Position numbers and translations under genes: made by a program. 64,000 nucleotides of DNA from Pimelobacter simplex (GTDB lineage: Bacteria; Actinomycetota; Actinomycetes; Propionibacteriales; Nocardioidaceae): NCBI GenBank assembly GCA_016803235.1, contig JADCLI010000012.1, positions 61,266-125,265 of the forward strand, in the 5' to 3' direction. The notes below the pieces were generated by a model. It was not told the origin of the DNA. It worked only from the letters and a program-made list of their open reading frames with translations, and searched no databases. Below are positions 26,481 to 35,410 of the stretch, one piece after another; the first letter of the stretch is position 1; the number at the start of each line of letters is the position of its first letter.

Positions 26481-27425
26481 TCACGCCACGGACTTGGCCC
26501 GGATCCGCTCCGCCGTGGGCCACCGCACGTCGCGCACCCAGCCCAGCTTCTCCAGCACCCAGATCACCCGGGCGGAGGTGTCGAGCTGGAAGCGCTTGAC
26601 GCCGTGGCGGGCCGAGGTCGGGTCGGCGTGGTGCAGGTTGTGCCAGGACTCGCCGCCGGAGGGGATGGCGAGCCACCACACGTTGCCGGAGAAGTCGCGC
26701 GAGGCGAACGGGCGCTCGCCGAGGGTGTGGCAGATCGAGTTGATCGACCAGGTGACGTGGTGGATCAGGCCGATCCGGACCACGGTGCCCCAGAAGAACG
26801 CCGTGAGCGCGCCCTGCCACGACCACGTGAGGAGCGCGCCGAGCAGCGGCGGGAGGAAGATCGAGGTGAGCACCCACAGCCAGAAGAGCCGGGAGATGCG
26901 GAGCAGGTCGCGGTCCTTGGCGAGGTCGGGGGCGTACTTGTCGATCGGGGTCTGCTCGGGGTCGAAGAGCCAGCCGACGTGCGCCCACACGAAGCCCTTG
27001 GTGAGGCCACGCAGGCTGTTGCCGTAGCGCCACGGCGAGTGCGGGTCGCCGTCCCGGTCGGAGTACTTGTGGTGCTTGCGGTGGTCGGCGACCCAGCGGA
27101 TCACCGGCCCCTCGATCGCCATCGAGCCGAGGATCGCCAGGGTGATCTTCACGGGCCGATTCGGCTTGAACGACTTGTGGGTGAAGAGCCGGTGGTAGCC
27201 GACGGTGACGCCGTGCAGGGTCAGGCCGTACATCACGAAGGTGATGACGACGTCGCTCCAGCCGAGCCAGCCGCCCCACGCGACAGGGACCGCGGCGAGG
27301 AAGGCCACGAACGGGACGGCGATGAACAGGCCCAGCGCGAGCCGTTCCCACAAGCCCTGGGTGTCGCCCCCCATGGTGGCACGGGGGGTGGTCGGCGGCT
27401 GCGGACGCTCGTCGATCGCGGTCAC
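26481..27425 (-). CDS. acyl-CoA/fatty acid delta-9-type desaturase
   Basis: A 314-residue membrane di-iron desaturase. The three histidine boxes are present: HRLFTH near residue 78, HRKHH near 115 and HNLHH near 265, flanking two pairs of hydrophobic helices. This order is that of stearoyl-CoA-type desaturases that insert a double bond at C9, adjusting membrane fluidity. The N-terminus has a short Pro-rich cytoplasmic tail. The GTG start at 27425 is the first in-frame. It is downstream of the CitB-type regulator gene on the same strand. Confidence 0.9.
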   Translation of the reverse strand: MTAIDERPQPPTTPRATMGGDTQGLWERLALGLFIAVPFVAFLAAVPVAWGGWLGWSDVVITFVMYGLTLHGVTVGYHRLFTHKSFKPNRPVKITLAILGSMAIEGPVIRWVADHRKHHKYSDRDGDPHSPWRYGNSLRGLTKGFVWAHVGWLFDPEQTPIDKYAPDLAKDRDLLRISRLFWLWVLTSIFLPPLLGALLTWSWQGALTAFFWGTVVRIGLIHHVTWSINSICHTLGERPFASRDFSGNVWWLAIPSGGESWHNLHHADPTSARHGVKRFQLDTSARVIWVLEKLGWVRDVRWPTAERIRAKSVA

Positions 27426-27435
27426 ACCACCCAGC

Positions 27436-28146
27436 CTACGTGGGGATCCGGTACCTGCGCTCGGGCCGTCCAGTGCCGCCGTACTGCAGCCGGACCTCGG
27501 CGGTGCCGACGTCGACGAAGTGCTCGAGGTAGCGGCGCGCGGTCACCCGGGACAGGCCCACGGCGTCGGCGGTCTCCGACGCCGAGATCTCCCCGGCGGC
27601 GCGCGCCGCCTCCAGCACCAGGTCGGCGGTCTCGGGGCTCAGGCCCTTCGGCAGTCCCTGCGGTACGACGACCGGCCGGCCGGCCCCGAACGCCCGGTCG
27701 ATCGTCGCCTGGTCGACCTCGGCCTCGCGCTCGCCGCCGCCGGCGCCCGGCAGGGTGGCGAGCGTGGCGGCGACCCGGCGCAGCCGGTCGGCGAGGTCGT
27801 CGTACTCGAAGGGCTTGACGAGGTACTGCATCGCGCCGCCGTGGAGGGCGGTCCGGACAGCGGCGGCGCCGCGCTCGGCGGTGACCATGACGACCGCGAC
27901 GTCGCGGCCCTGCTCGCGGGACTGCCCGCGCAGCCGCTCGAGCACCTCGAGGCCGGAGAGGTCGGGCAGGTGGACGTCGAGGAGGACCAGGTCGGGCTGC
28001 AGGGTGGCGGCGAGCTCGATCGCCTCGCCTCCGGTGCGGGCGGTGCCGACCACCTCGAAGCCGTCGGTCTGCTCGACGAAGCGGCCGTGGATGCGCGCGA
28101 CCATGAAGTCGTCGTCGACGACGAGGACCCGCAGCGCCCGGCTCAC
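27436..28146 (-). CDS. CitB/DcuR-type response regulator
   Basis: A 236-residue regulator with a receiver domain (VLVVDDDFMVARIH, phospho-acceptor Asp57 in LLDVHLP, Lys in YLVKPFEYDD) and a C-terminal DNA-binding helix-turn-helix (ASETADAVGLSRVTARRYLEHF) typical of the citrate/malate branch. GTG at 28146 overlaps the kinase stop (GTGA). With the kinase it should control the divergent tct operon. Two palindromic direct repeats at 29862-29920 are the obvious binding-site candidates. Confidence 0.92.
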   Translation of the reverse strand: MSRALRVLVVDDDFMVARIHGRFVEQTDGFEVVGTARTGGEAIELAATLQPDLVLLDVHLPDLSGLEVLERLRGQSREQGRDVAVVMVTAERGAAAVRTALHGGAMQYLVKPFEYDDLADRLRRVAATLATLPGAGGGEREAEVDQATIDRAFGAGRPVVVPQGLPKGLSPETADLVLEAARAAGEISASETADAVGLSRVTARRYLEHFVDVGTAEVRLQYGGTGRPERRYRIPT

Positions 28147-29831
28147 GGTCGCCCATCCTGTCCGACCGCGGCGCCGATGGGGAGCACCACGCGGAACTCG
28201 GCACCGCTGCCGTCGCCCAGCCCGGCGTCGTCGACCACGACCTCGCCGCCGCGCTGCGCGCAGATCAGCCGGACCAGCGGCAGCCCGAGCCCCCGTCCGC
28301 CGGGCACCTCCTCCTTGGTGGAGAAGCCGCGCACGAAGATCGCGTCGCGCAGTTCCTCGGGGATGCCGGCGCCGTTGTCGCGGACGCGGACGTGGACAGA
28401 GGCCCCGTCCGCCGCGGCCTCGGCGTGCACCCACACCTCGACGAGCGCGTCCGGCCTGCCGGCGCAGGCGTCGACCGCGTTGTCGACCAGGTTGCCGAGG
28501 ACCGTGGTCAGGTCGGCACTCTCGTCGGGCTCGAGCGCGGGCAGCCGGGAGCCGGGGTCGAGCTCCAGCGCGACCCCACGCTCCTCGGCGACCGCGTGCT
28601 TCGCGACGACGAGCGCCGCGACGGCGGGGTCGGCCAGCCGCTTGGCGACGTGCTCGCCGACCTCGGCCCGGTGCCGGGTGAGCCGGCCGACCAGGCCCGC
28701 CACCTCGTCGTACTCCCCCAGCTGGATCAGGCCGGAGATCGTGTGCAGCCGGTTGTCGAACTCATGGGTCTGCGCGCGCAGGGTGTCGGTGATCGAGAGG
28801 TTGGAGCTGAGCTGGCTCTGCAGCGACACCAGCTCGGTGCGGTCGCGCAGCGTGGTGACCGTCCCGATGCCGCGACCGCCGGAGGACGCGTCGCCCCGGT
28901 TGAACACCACGACCCGGCTCCCGACGAGGGCGAGCGCGTCGCGGACCTCGGTGCCCTCGCCGGTGAGCAGCGCGACGACGTGGGGGTCGAGGCCCAGCTC
29001 GTCGACCCGCCGCCCGACCGGGTCCGGCCCCGCCTCGAGCGCGAGGGTGGCCCGGGCGGCGTCGTTCATCGCGGTCACCCGGCCGTCGGTGCCGACGCCG
29101 ACCACCCCCTCGCGGATGGCGTGCAGCAGCGCCTCGCGGTGGTCGGCCAGGTGGGCGAGCTCGGTGGTGCCCAGGCCCCGCGTGGAGCGCCGTACGACGC
29201 GCGCGACCAGCCAGGTGCCGACCAGGCCGAGCAGCGCGCCCAGGCCGAGGAACAGCGCGAGGTCGGGGGCCGCGGTCGCGACCTGGTCGCCCAGGGACGG
29301 GTAGACGATCTCGGCGGAGACGATCGCGAGGAGGCTGCCGTCCCGCTCGGAGATGACCGGTGCGTGGTGCGCGACGGCCCGGTCGCCGTCGGGCGACACG
29401 TCGCCGGTCCAGCCCCGGCCCTCGAACGCGTCGCTGTCGCCGAGCGCGGCCGGCTCGCCGACCCGGCTGGGCTCGGTGGCCGCCAGCACCACCCCGTCGG
29501 TGGAGACCACCATGACGTCGCTCGCACCGGACAGGCTCACCCCGCGGTCGACGTACGGCGCCAGGTCGCGCGCCGTCTGCGGCGGGTCCGCCTCGCCGTC
29601 GTGGCGCTGCTGGAGCTGCGCGCGGACGATCGGCTGCGCGGCGACGTACTCCGCCACGGACCGCATCTGCGCGCCCCGCTCCTCGGCGAAGTCGGCGTTG
29701 GACTGGCGGATGCTCAGCACACCGACGGCCGCGAGCAGCACGACGATCACGACGAGCTGCAGGAGCAGCACCTTCGCCGCCAGGGTCAGCTCGCCCCGGC
29801 GCCAGCGCAGCGGGTTCATCGGCGTGACCAC
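28143..29831 (-). CDS. CitA/DcuS-type sensor histidine kinase
   Basis: A 562-residue membrane kinase for carboxylates. A transmembrane helix (about 20-42), a periplasmic PAS-like sensor of about 140 residues (ADFAEERGAQMRSVAEYVAAQ onward), a second helix, a cytoplasmic PAS domain (DHREALLHAIREGVVGV) and then the kinase core. The phospho-acceptor lies in RAQTHEFDNRLHTISGL and the ATP site in LVDNAVDAC and GRGLGLPLV. GTG at 29831 sits 11 bases from AGGAGG (29843-29848); ATG at 29819 is the alternative start. It is co-transcribed with the regulator. Confidence 0.91.
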   Translation of the reverse strand: MVTPMNPLRWRRGELTLAAKVLLLQLVVIVVLLAAVGVLSIRQSNADFAEERGAQMRSVAEYVAAQPIVRAQLQQRHDGEADPPQTARDLAPYVDRGVSLSGASDVMVVSTDGVVLAATEPSRVGEPAALGDSDAFEGRGWTGDVSPDGDRAVAHHAPVISERDGSLLAIVSAEIVYPSLGDQVATAAPDLALFLGLGALLGLVGTWLVARVVRRSTRGLGTTELAHLADHREALLHAIREGVVGVGTDGRVTAMNDAARATLALEAGPDPVGRRVDELGLDPHVVALLTGEGTEVRDALALVGSRVVVFNRGDASSGGRGIGTVTTLRDRTELVSLQSQLSSNLSITDTLRAQTHEFDNRLHTISGLIQLGEYDEVAGLVGRLTRHRAEVGEHVAKRLADPAVAALVVAKHAVAEERGVALELDPGSRLPALEPDESADLTTVLGNLVDNAVDACAGRPDALVEVWVHAEAAADGASVHVRVRDNGAGIPEELRDAIFVRGFSTKEEVPGGRGLGLPLVRLICAQRGGEVVVDDAGLGDGSGAEFRVVLPIGAAVGQDGRP

Positions 29832-29861
29832 AACGACCACAACCTCCTTTGCGTCCGCAAG

Positions 29862-29920
29862 CGTGACGGCCGCCACAGGCCACGGACATGCTGGCACGGA
29901 TCGCCCGTGACGGCGGTCAC
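29862..29920. promoter_or_regulatory. paired palindromic repeats in the tct/two-component divergent region
   Basis: CGTGACGGCCGCCAC (29862-29876) and CGTGACGGCGGTCAC (29906-29920) agree at 13 of 15 positions and lie 44 bases apart, about four helical turns. The second contains the perfect dyad GTGAC/GTCAC. A further short palindrome, TTGCG-TC-CGCAA, is at 29849-29860 beside the kinase ribosome binding site. Likely operators for the CitB-type regulator (inference). Confidence 0.45.
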
Positions 29921-29941
29921 CACCCAACCCGGAGGTACCCC

Positions 29942-30928
29942 ATGCATCGCCCAGGACGTGGCCTGACGGCCCTCGTCGTCGCCCTGGTGCTCGCGGCGGT
30001 CGCGAGCGGCTGCGGCGTCACCCGCGGCTCGGACGACCCGAGCAACCGGCGGCTGCGGATGATGATCCCCAACAGCGTCGGCGGCGGCTACGACCTCACC
30101 GGCCGCGCCGCGGCGCGCGCGATGGAGGACAACGACCTCACCGGCCGCTTCGAGATCACCAACGTGCAGGGCGCGAGCGGCACCGTCGCCATGCAGCGGC
30201 TGGTGAACGAGAAGGGCGCGGACGACCTCATGATGCTCATGGGGCTCGGCGTCGTCGGCGCGGTCTACACCAACAAGTCGAGCGCCACGCCGCTGAAGAT
30301 GACGCCGATCGCCCGGCTGGTCGAGGAGCAGGAGGGCATCCTCGTGCCCGCCGACTCGCCCTTCGAGACGGTCGACGACCTGGTCGAGGCGTGGCGCGAG
30401 GACCCCGGCGGCCTCACCGTCGGCGGCGGCTCCAGCAACGGCGGTCCCGACCACCTGTTCCCGATGCAGCTCGCCGACACGATCGGGGTCGACCCGAAGC
30501 AGGTCAACTACATCTCCTACGACGGCGGCGGCCCGCTCACCACCGCGCTCCTCGGCGCCAAGATCGACGTCGGCATGTCCGGCCTCGGCGAGTTCGAGGG
30601 CCAGATCGAGGACGGCAAGCTGCGCGTCCTGGCGGTGTCGGGCGAGCAGCGCCTCGACGGGGTCGACGCGCCGACGCTCACCGAGTCCGGCGTCAACCTG
30701 GTCTTCACCAACTGGCGCGGCGTCCTCGCGCCGCCCGGGATCTCCGCGGAGCAGCGGGAGTACCTGACCGACCTCCTCACCGAGATGCACGACACCCCCG
30801 AGTGGAGGGACGCGCTCGAGGCGAACGGGTGGACCGACAACTTCGCCACCGGGAGCGAGTTCGAGGAGTTCCTCGCCGAGCAGGACGACCGCGTCGCCGA
30901 CACCCTGAAGGAGCTGGGACTCGCATGA
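29942..30928 (+). CDS. tctC: tripartite tricarboxylate transporter substrate-binding lipoprotein TctC
   Basis: A 328-residue extracytoplasmic receptor of the TTT family. Lipoprotein signal with lipobox ending ASGC (Cys24). The body carries NSVGGGYDLTGRAAARAM and NVQGASGTVAM, the ligand-binding entry of TctC/Bug proteins, and GGGSSNGGPDHLFPMQL. ATG at 29942 follows GGAGG. Family ligands are citrate, other tricarboxylates, terephthalate and more; the ligand here is not known. Its stop overlaps the tctB start (ATGA). Confidence 0.92.
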   Translation: MHRPGRGLTALVVALVLAAVASGCGVTRGSDDPSNRRLRMMIPNSVGGGYDLTGRAAARAMEDNDLTGRFEITNVQGASGTVAMQRLVNEKGADDLMMLMGLGVVGAVYTNKSSATPLKMTPIARLVEEQEGILVPADSPFETVDDLVEAWREDPGGLTVGGGSSNGGPDHLFPMQLADTIGVDPKQVNYISYDGGGPLTTALLGAKIDVGMSGLGEFEGQIEDGKLRVLAVSGEQRLDGVDAPTLTESGVNLVFTNWRGVLAPPGISAEQREYLTDLLTEMHDTPEWRDALEANGWTDNFATGSEFEEFLAEQDDRVADTLKELGLA

Positions 30929-31434
30929 CCGCGCCCACGACACCATCCACGCCCTTGGTCGACAAGGCCCAGTACGGCCTGGCCGCCTTCCTCGTCCTCG
31001 CCGGCGGCTACGTCCTCCTGGACGCCGCCGGCCTCGAGGACGGCTTCGCCGACCAGCCCGTCCAGCCCTACACGCTGCCGTACGTCGTCGGCGCCGCCCT
31101 CGTCGTCCTCGGCATCCTGCTCGCCGTCGCCACCGCGCGCGGCGACCGGCCCGAGGCCGAGGAGGGCGAGGACATCGACCTCACCCAGGGCACCGACGTC
31201 CGCACGGTCGGGCTGCTCGCCCTCGTGCTCGTCGCCAACATCGCATTGATCGACGTCCTCGGCTGGGCGATCACCGGTGCGCTGCTCTTCGCCGGCTCGG
31301 CCGTCGTCCTCGGCAGCCGCAGCTGGGTGCGTGACCTCGCCGTCGGCGTCGCCCTCTCGGTCGGCAGCTGGTACGGCTTCTACGTCGGTCTCGGGATCCC
31401 GATCCCCGCCGGCATCCTGGACGGAGTGCTCTGA
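30925..31434 (+). CDS. tctB: TctB small membrane subunit
   Basis: A 169-residue protein with four hydrophobic segments ([52 protein letters not shown], and a long C-terminal one), the usual TctB layout. It has an acidic cytoplasmic loop ([12 protein letters not shown]). It is required with TctA for transport but has no known catalytic motif. It overlaps both neighbours, ATGA with tctC and TGATG with tctA, showing tight coupling in the operon. Confidence 0.9.
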   Translation: MTAPTTPSTPLVDKAQYGLAAFLVLAGGYVLLDAAGLEDGFADQPVQPYTLPYVVGAALVVLGILLAVATARGDRPEAEEGEDIDLTQGTDVRTVGLLALVLVANIALIDVLGWAITGALLFAGSAVVLGSRSWVRDLAVGVALSVGSWYGFYVGLGIPIPAGILDGVL

Positions 31435-32942
31435 TGGACCTGCTGCTCGACGGCTTCCAGACCGCCCTCACCCCGGAGAACCTGCTCTTCGCCGCCCTCG
31501 GCGTGCTGCTCGGCACCGCCGTCGGCGTCCTGCCCGGCATCGGGCCGGCGATGACCCTGGCCCTGCTGCTCCCGGTGACCTACAGCGTCGGCGCCGACAG
31601 CGCCATCATCATGTTCGCCGGCATCTACTACGGCGGCATGTACGGCGGCTCGACCACCTCGATCCTGCTGAACACACCCGGTGAGTCGTCGTCGGTCATC
31701 ACCGCCATCGAGGGCAACAAGATGGCGAAGGCGGGACGAGCGGCCCAGGCCCTCGCCACGGCCGCGATCGGCTCGTTCGTCGCCGGCAGCATCGCGACGG
31801 TGCTGCTGTGGATCGTCACCCCGCAGGTGGCCGACATCGTCGTCACGCTCGGCTCGCCGTCGTACTTCGCGCTGATGGTGCTGGCCCTCTTCGCCGTCAC
31901 CGCGGTGCTCGGCTCCTCCAAGCTGCGCGGGTTCATCGCGCTCTTCCTCGGCCTGGCGATCGGACTGGTCGGCACCAGCACCGGGCAGGCCCGGCTGACC
32001 TTCGGCGAGCCGCTGCTGGCCGACGGCATCGACATCGTCGTCGTCGCGGTCGCGCTGTTCGCGATCGGCGAGGCGCTCTGGGTCGCCGCGCACCTGCGCC
32101 GCAAGCCGCTGGAGATCATCCCCGTCGGCCAGCCGTGGATGAGCCGCGCGGACTGGGGTCGCTCGTGGAAGCCCTGGCTGCGCGGCACGGCGTACGGGTT
32201 CCCGTTCGGTGCGCTGCCCGCCGGTGGCGCGGAGCTGCCGACCTTCCTGTCGTACGCGACCGAGAAGAAGCTCTCGAAGCACCCCGAGGAGTTCGGCAAG
32301 GGCGCGATCGAGGGCGTCGCCGGCCCGGAGGCCGCCAACAACGCCTCCGCCGCCGGCACCCTGGTGCCGCTGCTGGCGCTCGGCCTGCCCACCACCGCGA
32401 CCGCCGCGATCATGCTCGTCGCCCTCCAGGGCTACGGCTTCCAGACCGGCCCGACCCTGATGGACGACCACCCCGACCTGGTGTGGGGCCTGCTCGCCAG
32501 CCTGTTCGTGGCCAACGCCCTGCTGCTGGTCCTCAACCTGCCGATGGCCCCGCTGTGGGCGAAGCTGCTGCGGATCCCCCGGCCCTACCTGTACGCCGGC
32601 ATCCTGTTCTTCGCCTCGCTCGGCGCCTACAGCGTGAACTTCCAGGCCTTCGACCTGGCGATCCTGCTGGTGCTCGGCGTGCTGGGCTTCTTCATGCGCC
32701 GCTTCGGCATCCCGGTGCTGCCGCTGATCATCGGCGTCATCCTCGGCCCGAAGCTCGAGGACCAGCTGACCACCGCGCTGAAGATCTCGGAGGGCGACGT
32801 CAGCACGCTGTGGAGCGAGCCGGTCGCCGTCGTCGTGTACGGCGTGATGGCGCTGCTGCTCACGGCCATGGCGTTCGCCGGCCTCCGCAAGCCGTCCGCC
32901 GGGAACGTCCCCACCGAGGAGAAGGAGATGGTCGAGCGATGA
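31434..32942 (+). CDS. tctA: TctA large membrane subunit
   Basis: A 502-residue polytopic membrane protein forming the translocation channel. Diagnostic segments are visible: [21 protein letters not shown] near the N-terminus and [23 protein letters not shown] after it, plus [23 protein letters not shown] in the second half, an inverted copy of the first. About 11-12 helices are likely. Transport is driven by ion gradient in this family. The start overlaps the tctB stop and its own stop overlaps the usp start. Confidence 0.93.
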   Translation: MDLLLDGFQTALTPENLLFAALGVLLGTAVGVLPGIGPAMTLALLLPVTYSVGADSAIIMFAGIYYGGMYGGSTTSILLNTPGESSSVITAIEGNKMAKAGRAAQALATAAIGSFVAGSIATVLLWIVTPQVADIVVTLGSPSYFALMVLALFAVTAVLGSSKLRGFIALFLGLAIGLVGTSTGQARLTFGEPLLADGIDIVVVAVALFAIGEALWVAAHLRRKPLEIIPVGQPWMSRADWGRSWKPWLRGTAYGFPFGALPAGGAELPTFLSYATEKKLSKHPEEFGKGAIEGVAGPEAANNASAAGTLVPLLALGLPTTATAAIMLVALQGYGFQTGPTLMDDHPDLVWGLLASLFVANALLLVLNLPMAPLWAKLLRIPRPYLYAGILFFASLGAYSVNFQAFDLAILLVLGVLGFFMRRFGIPVLPLIIGVILGPKLEDQLTTALKISEGDVSTLWSEPVAVVVYGVMALLLTAMAFAGLRKPSAGNVPTEEKEMVER

Positions 32943-33331
32943 GCATCGTGGTCGCCTACAGCGCGGACAGGTACGGCGAGGCCGCCGTCGAGCACGCCGC
33001 TGACCTGGCCCGCAAGGAGCACACCCGGCTGGTCGTCGTGAACGCGACGCTCGGCAGCAGCCTGGTCGACAGCCGGTTCGCCCACGACGCGGACATCGCC
33101 GCGCTGCGCGACCGGCTGGTCGCCGAGGGACTCGACGTCGTCGTCCGCCACGACGTGGTCGACGACGTCGCCGACGCCGTCATCGCCGCCGCCGACGAGG
33201 AGCAGGCCACCCTGATCGTGGTCGGCATCCGGCACCGCACGCCGGTCGGCAAGCTCCTGCTCGGCAGCGTCGCGCAGCGGATCATCCTCGGCGCGCACTG
33301 CCCGGTGCTGGCGGTGAAGCCGACCGGCTGA
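32939..33331 (+). CDS. universal stress protein (UspA family)
   Basis: A 130-residue single USP domain. The nucleotide-binding pattern of UspA proteins is present ([22 protein letters not shown], Gly spacing matching GxxGxxxxxxxxxG-S). It probably binds ATP. The ATG overlaps the tctA stop (ATGA), placing it as the fourth gene of the tct operon; USP genes coupled to secondary transporters recur, hinting at regulation of uptake by energy state (inference). Confidence 0.9.
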   Translation: MSIVVAYSADRYGEAAVEHAADLARKEHTRLVVVNATLGSSLVDSRFAHDADIAALRDRLVAEGLDVVVRHDVVDDVADAVIAAADEEQATLIVVGIRHRTPVGKLLLGSVAQRIILGAHCPVLAVKPTG

Positions 33332-33335
33332 TGTA

Positions 33336-33398
33336 CGTCGCAACTACCGGATCTGCTGTCGAGAGCCCGTGGCAGCGACGAGTTCGGTAGTTGCGACG
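33336..33398. repeat. long inverted repeat between convergent usp and DUF2017 genes
   Basis: CGTCGCAACTACCG (33336-33349) and its exact complement CGGTAGTTGCGACG (33385-33398) flank 35 bases that extend the stem by a few wobble pairs. It lies four bases past the usp stop and 31 bases before the end of the opposing gene. It may serve as a terminator for both strands, or be a small dispersed palindromic element. No T-run on either side. Confidence 0.55.
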
Positions 33399-33429
33399 GG
33401 CCGGCACGAGCCACCCCAGGCAACCGCGA

Positions 33430-34014
33430 TCAACGCACGGCGGCGACCAGGGTCTCCTGCAGGAAGCCCAGCCACTCGTAGATGTGGTGGGCCTGTGCGC
33501 GCGGGTCGTCGTCGGGCAGGGAGTACCAGTACTCCTCGTCACCCTCCTCGACCTCCAGGCGCGTGCCGAGAGCGAGGCGCAGGTCGGTGAAGGAGCGCAT
33601 CCAGACCAGCGCGGTCTCGGGCTCGAGCTCGACGTCGATGGTGATGTCCTCGTCGGTCGGCTCGGGCGGCAGCCCGGCCTCCTCGAGGACGTCGATCACG
33701 GTGCCTGCGGCACGGGCCTTGCCGTCGCGCAGCGCGCCCTCGGTGTAGCGGCGGAACTCGCCCGCCGCCTCGTCGTCGCCCTGGTAGGCGTTGGGGAACA
33801 GCCGCCGCAGGACCGGGTCCTCGGGCTCGGTGGTCGGGCCGGAGAAGTCGAGCAGCGCCTCGAGCGGGTCGCGCTCGGTGGCGGCGACGGCCGACTCGTT
33901 GTGCAGCAGCTCGACGAGCTGGCCGGCCAGCGAGCGCAGCAGGTCGGCCTCGAACACCGAGAAGGTCGCGATGGCGCGCTTGCTCCGGCGGTGCCGGACG
34001 AATCCAGAGGTCAC
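33430..34014 (-). CDS. DUF2017 family protein
   Basis: A 194-residue cytoplasmic protein of DUF2017, a family found next to clpS in actinobacteria. Features include FEADLLRSLAGQLVELL at the N-terminus, the acidic middle (PPEPTDEDITIDVELEPE) and LPDDDPRAQAHHIYEWLGFLQE at the end. The GTG start overlaps the clpS stop by one base, so they are expressed together. A role linked to ClpS-ClpC proteolysis is a guess from synteny only. Confidence 0.88.
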   Translation of the reverse strand: MTSGFVRHRRSKRAIATFSVFEADLLRSLAGQLVELLHNESAVAATERDPLEALLDFSGPTTEPEDPVLRRLFPNAYQGDDEAAGEFRRYTEGALRDGKARAAGTVIDVLEEAGLPPEPTDEDITIDVELEPETALVWMRSFTDLRLALGTRLEVEEGDEEYWYSLPDDDPRAQAHHIYEWLGFLQETLVAAVR

Positions 34015-34322
34015 TACTCAGCCTTCGACAGGGTGGCCCACAGCCCGTACTCGTGCATCGCCTGCACGTCGCGCTCCATCTCCTCGCGGGTGCCGCTGCT
34101 GACGACGGACTTGCCGTCCTCGTGCACCTCCATCATCAGCTTCTCGGCCTTCTTCTTGCCGTAGCCGAAGTGCTTCTGGAAGACGAAGGTGACGTACGAC
34201 ATCAGGTTCACGGGGTCGTTCCACACCACCGTCACCCAGGGGGTGTCGGCGAGCGTGATCGATTCCGGGGTGAGGTCCTGCTGGACTCCCGGATCGACCT
34301 TCTCCGGGCTCGCGGTCGTCAC
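34014..34322 (-). CDS. clpS: ATP-dependent Clp protease adaptor ClpS
   Basis: A 102-residue N-degron adaptor that delivers proteins with bulky N-terminal residues to the ClpC/ClpP protease. The core VVWNDPVNLMSYVTFVFQKHFGY includes the Asn-Asp pair of the N-degron pocket and the pocket methionine; KKKAEKLMMEVHEDGKSVV continues the conserved helix. The first 25 residues are the flexible tail that inhibits ClpC. Length is normal. It is first in the two-gene operon with the DUF2017 gene. Confidence 0.94.
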   Translation of the reverse strand: MTTASPEKVDPGVQQDLTPESITLADTPWVTVVWNDPVNLMSYVTFVFQKHFGYGKKKAEKLMMEVHEDGKSVVSSGTREEMERDVQAMHEYGLWATLSKAE

Positions 34323-34353
34323 GGTCCCATCGTGTCACAGCACCTCGGCGCGC

Positions 34354-34896
34354 TCACGAGCACCACTTGTCGGCCAGCGTCGTGACCACGTTGAAGTTGC
34401 GGTTGGTCGCGACCACCGCCAGCGACTTCTCGAGCTTGTAGGGATCGACGCCGCCGGCCTGGTAGCCAGGCCCGAGCAGGACGTGCGCGGCGCGACGTCG
34501 TACGACGATCGCGTTGGCGTCGTCGCTGCGCGCCTCCACGGCGGCGACGAGGTCCGCGTCCGGCTCCTGCTTGAGCAGGTAGACGTAGTGCCGCTCGAGA
34601 TCGGGCCGGGAGGCGGTCAGCTCGCGCGCGTCGGCGGCGACGGCGCCCAGCTCGGCCGGCGTGTAGACGATGGTCGGCACCGCGAACCCGGCCTGCGCGA
34701 GGTAGGCCTCCTCCAGCGCCGCCTCGACCTTCGCCCGGGAGCGCAGCGACGACCGCAGGCGGACGTTGCCGGTGTTGATGTGGGTCAGCACGTCGGTGCC
34801 GCCGGCCGCCTCGGTGGCGGTGACGATGTCGGCCTTGGCGAACTTGCGGTTCGGCCCGAGGTTGATGGCGCGCAGGAAGGCGACGTAGGTCGGCAT
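34354..34896 (-). CDS. DUF1697 family protein
   Basis: A 180-residue cytoplasmic protein. The N-terminus PTYVAFLRAINLGPNRKFAK with THINTGNVRLRS is diagnostic for DUF1697, and LLGPGYQAGGVDPYKLEKSL near the C-terminus agrees. No enzymatic activity is known for this family. Two ATG codons nine bases apart are possible (34905 or 34896); the second is chosen because it begins at MPTYVAFLRA as in relatives. It is divergent from the MarR gene. Confidence 0.87.
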   Translation of the reverse strand: MPTYVAFLRAINLGPNRKFAKADIVTATEAAGGTDVLTHINTGNVRLRSSLRSRAKVEAALEEAYLAQAGFAVPTIVYTPAELGAVAADARELTASRPDLERHYVYLLKQEPDADLVAAVEARSDDANAIVVRRRAAHVLLGPGYQAGGVDPYKLEKSLAVVATNRNFNVVTTLADKWCS

Positions 34897-34930
34897 GTCG
34901 CCCATTGTGGCGTGCCCCACCCCCACTCGA

Positions 34931-34953
34931 TTTACATAGGTTTCCTATGTAAA
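34931..34953. promoter_or_regulatory. perfect 10-bp MarR-type operator
   Basis: TTTACATAGG and CCTATGTAAA form a perfect inverted repeat about a TTT spacer, an island of AT-rich DNA ending 10 bases before the MarR GTG start. Its size and position fit autorepression of the MarR-MFS operon by the adjacent MarR protein. It may also cover the divergent DUF1697 promoter. Confidence 0.75.
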
Positions 34954-34963
34954 GTGGCGGGAC

Positions 34964-35410
34964 GTGAGCACCCCCTCCGCAGACGACCTCAGCAGTGACC
35001 TGACGGTGTACGCCGCCCGCTTGGTCCGGCTGGTCCGCCGCGAGCACGCACCGTCGGCCGGCACCCGGGTGCTCTCGATCCTCGACGAGACGGGCCCCCT
35101 CGCGATCACCGCGCTCGCCCAGATCGACCGCTGCTCGCAGCCGACGATGACCGGTCAGGTCAACCAGCTGGCCGAGGCCGGATGGGTGACCAAGGAGCCC
35201 AACCCGGCCGACGCGCGCAGCAGCCTGGTCCACCTCACCGAGGCCGGCCGGGCCGAGCTGGGCCGGATCCGGCAGCTCAGCGCCGGGCTCGTCTCCGAGC
35301 GGCTCGCCCGTCGTACCGATCTCTCCACCGACGACCTCGCAACCGCCGTGGCCGTGCTCCAGGCCGTCCTCGAACCCTCTCCCCCGACCACTCCGGAAGG
35401 ACACTCGTGA
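34964..35410 (+). CDS. MarR-family transcriptional regulator
   Basis: A 148-residue winged-helix dimer. The recognition region is PLAITALAQIDRCSQPTMTGQVNQLAEAGWV and the wing NPADARSSLVHLTEAGRAEL. A repressor of efflux genes is the normal role; ligand release derepresses the MFS gene that overlaps its stop (GTGA). GTG at 34964 follows GGCGGGA. The perfect palindrome immediately upstream indicates autoregulation. Confidence 0.92.
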   Translation: MSTPSADDLSSDLTVYAARLVRLVRREHAPSAGTRVLSILDETGPLAITALAQIDRCSQPTMTGQVNQLAEAGWVTKEPNPADARSSLVHLTEAGRAELGRIRQLSAGLVSERLARRTDLSTDDLATAVAVLQAVLEPSPPTTPEGHS

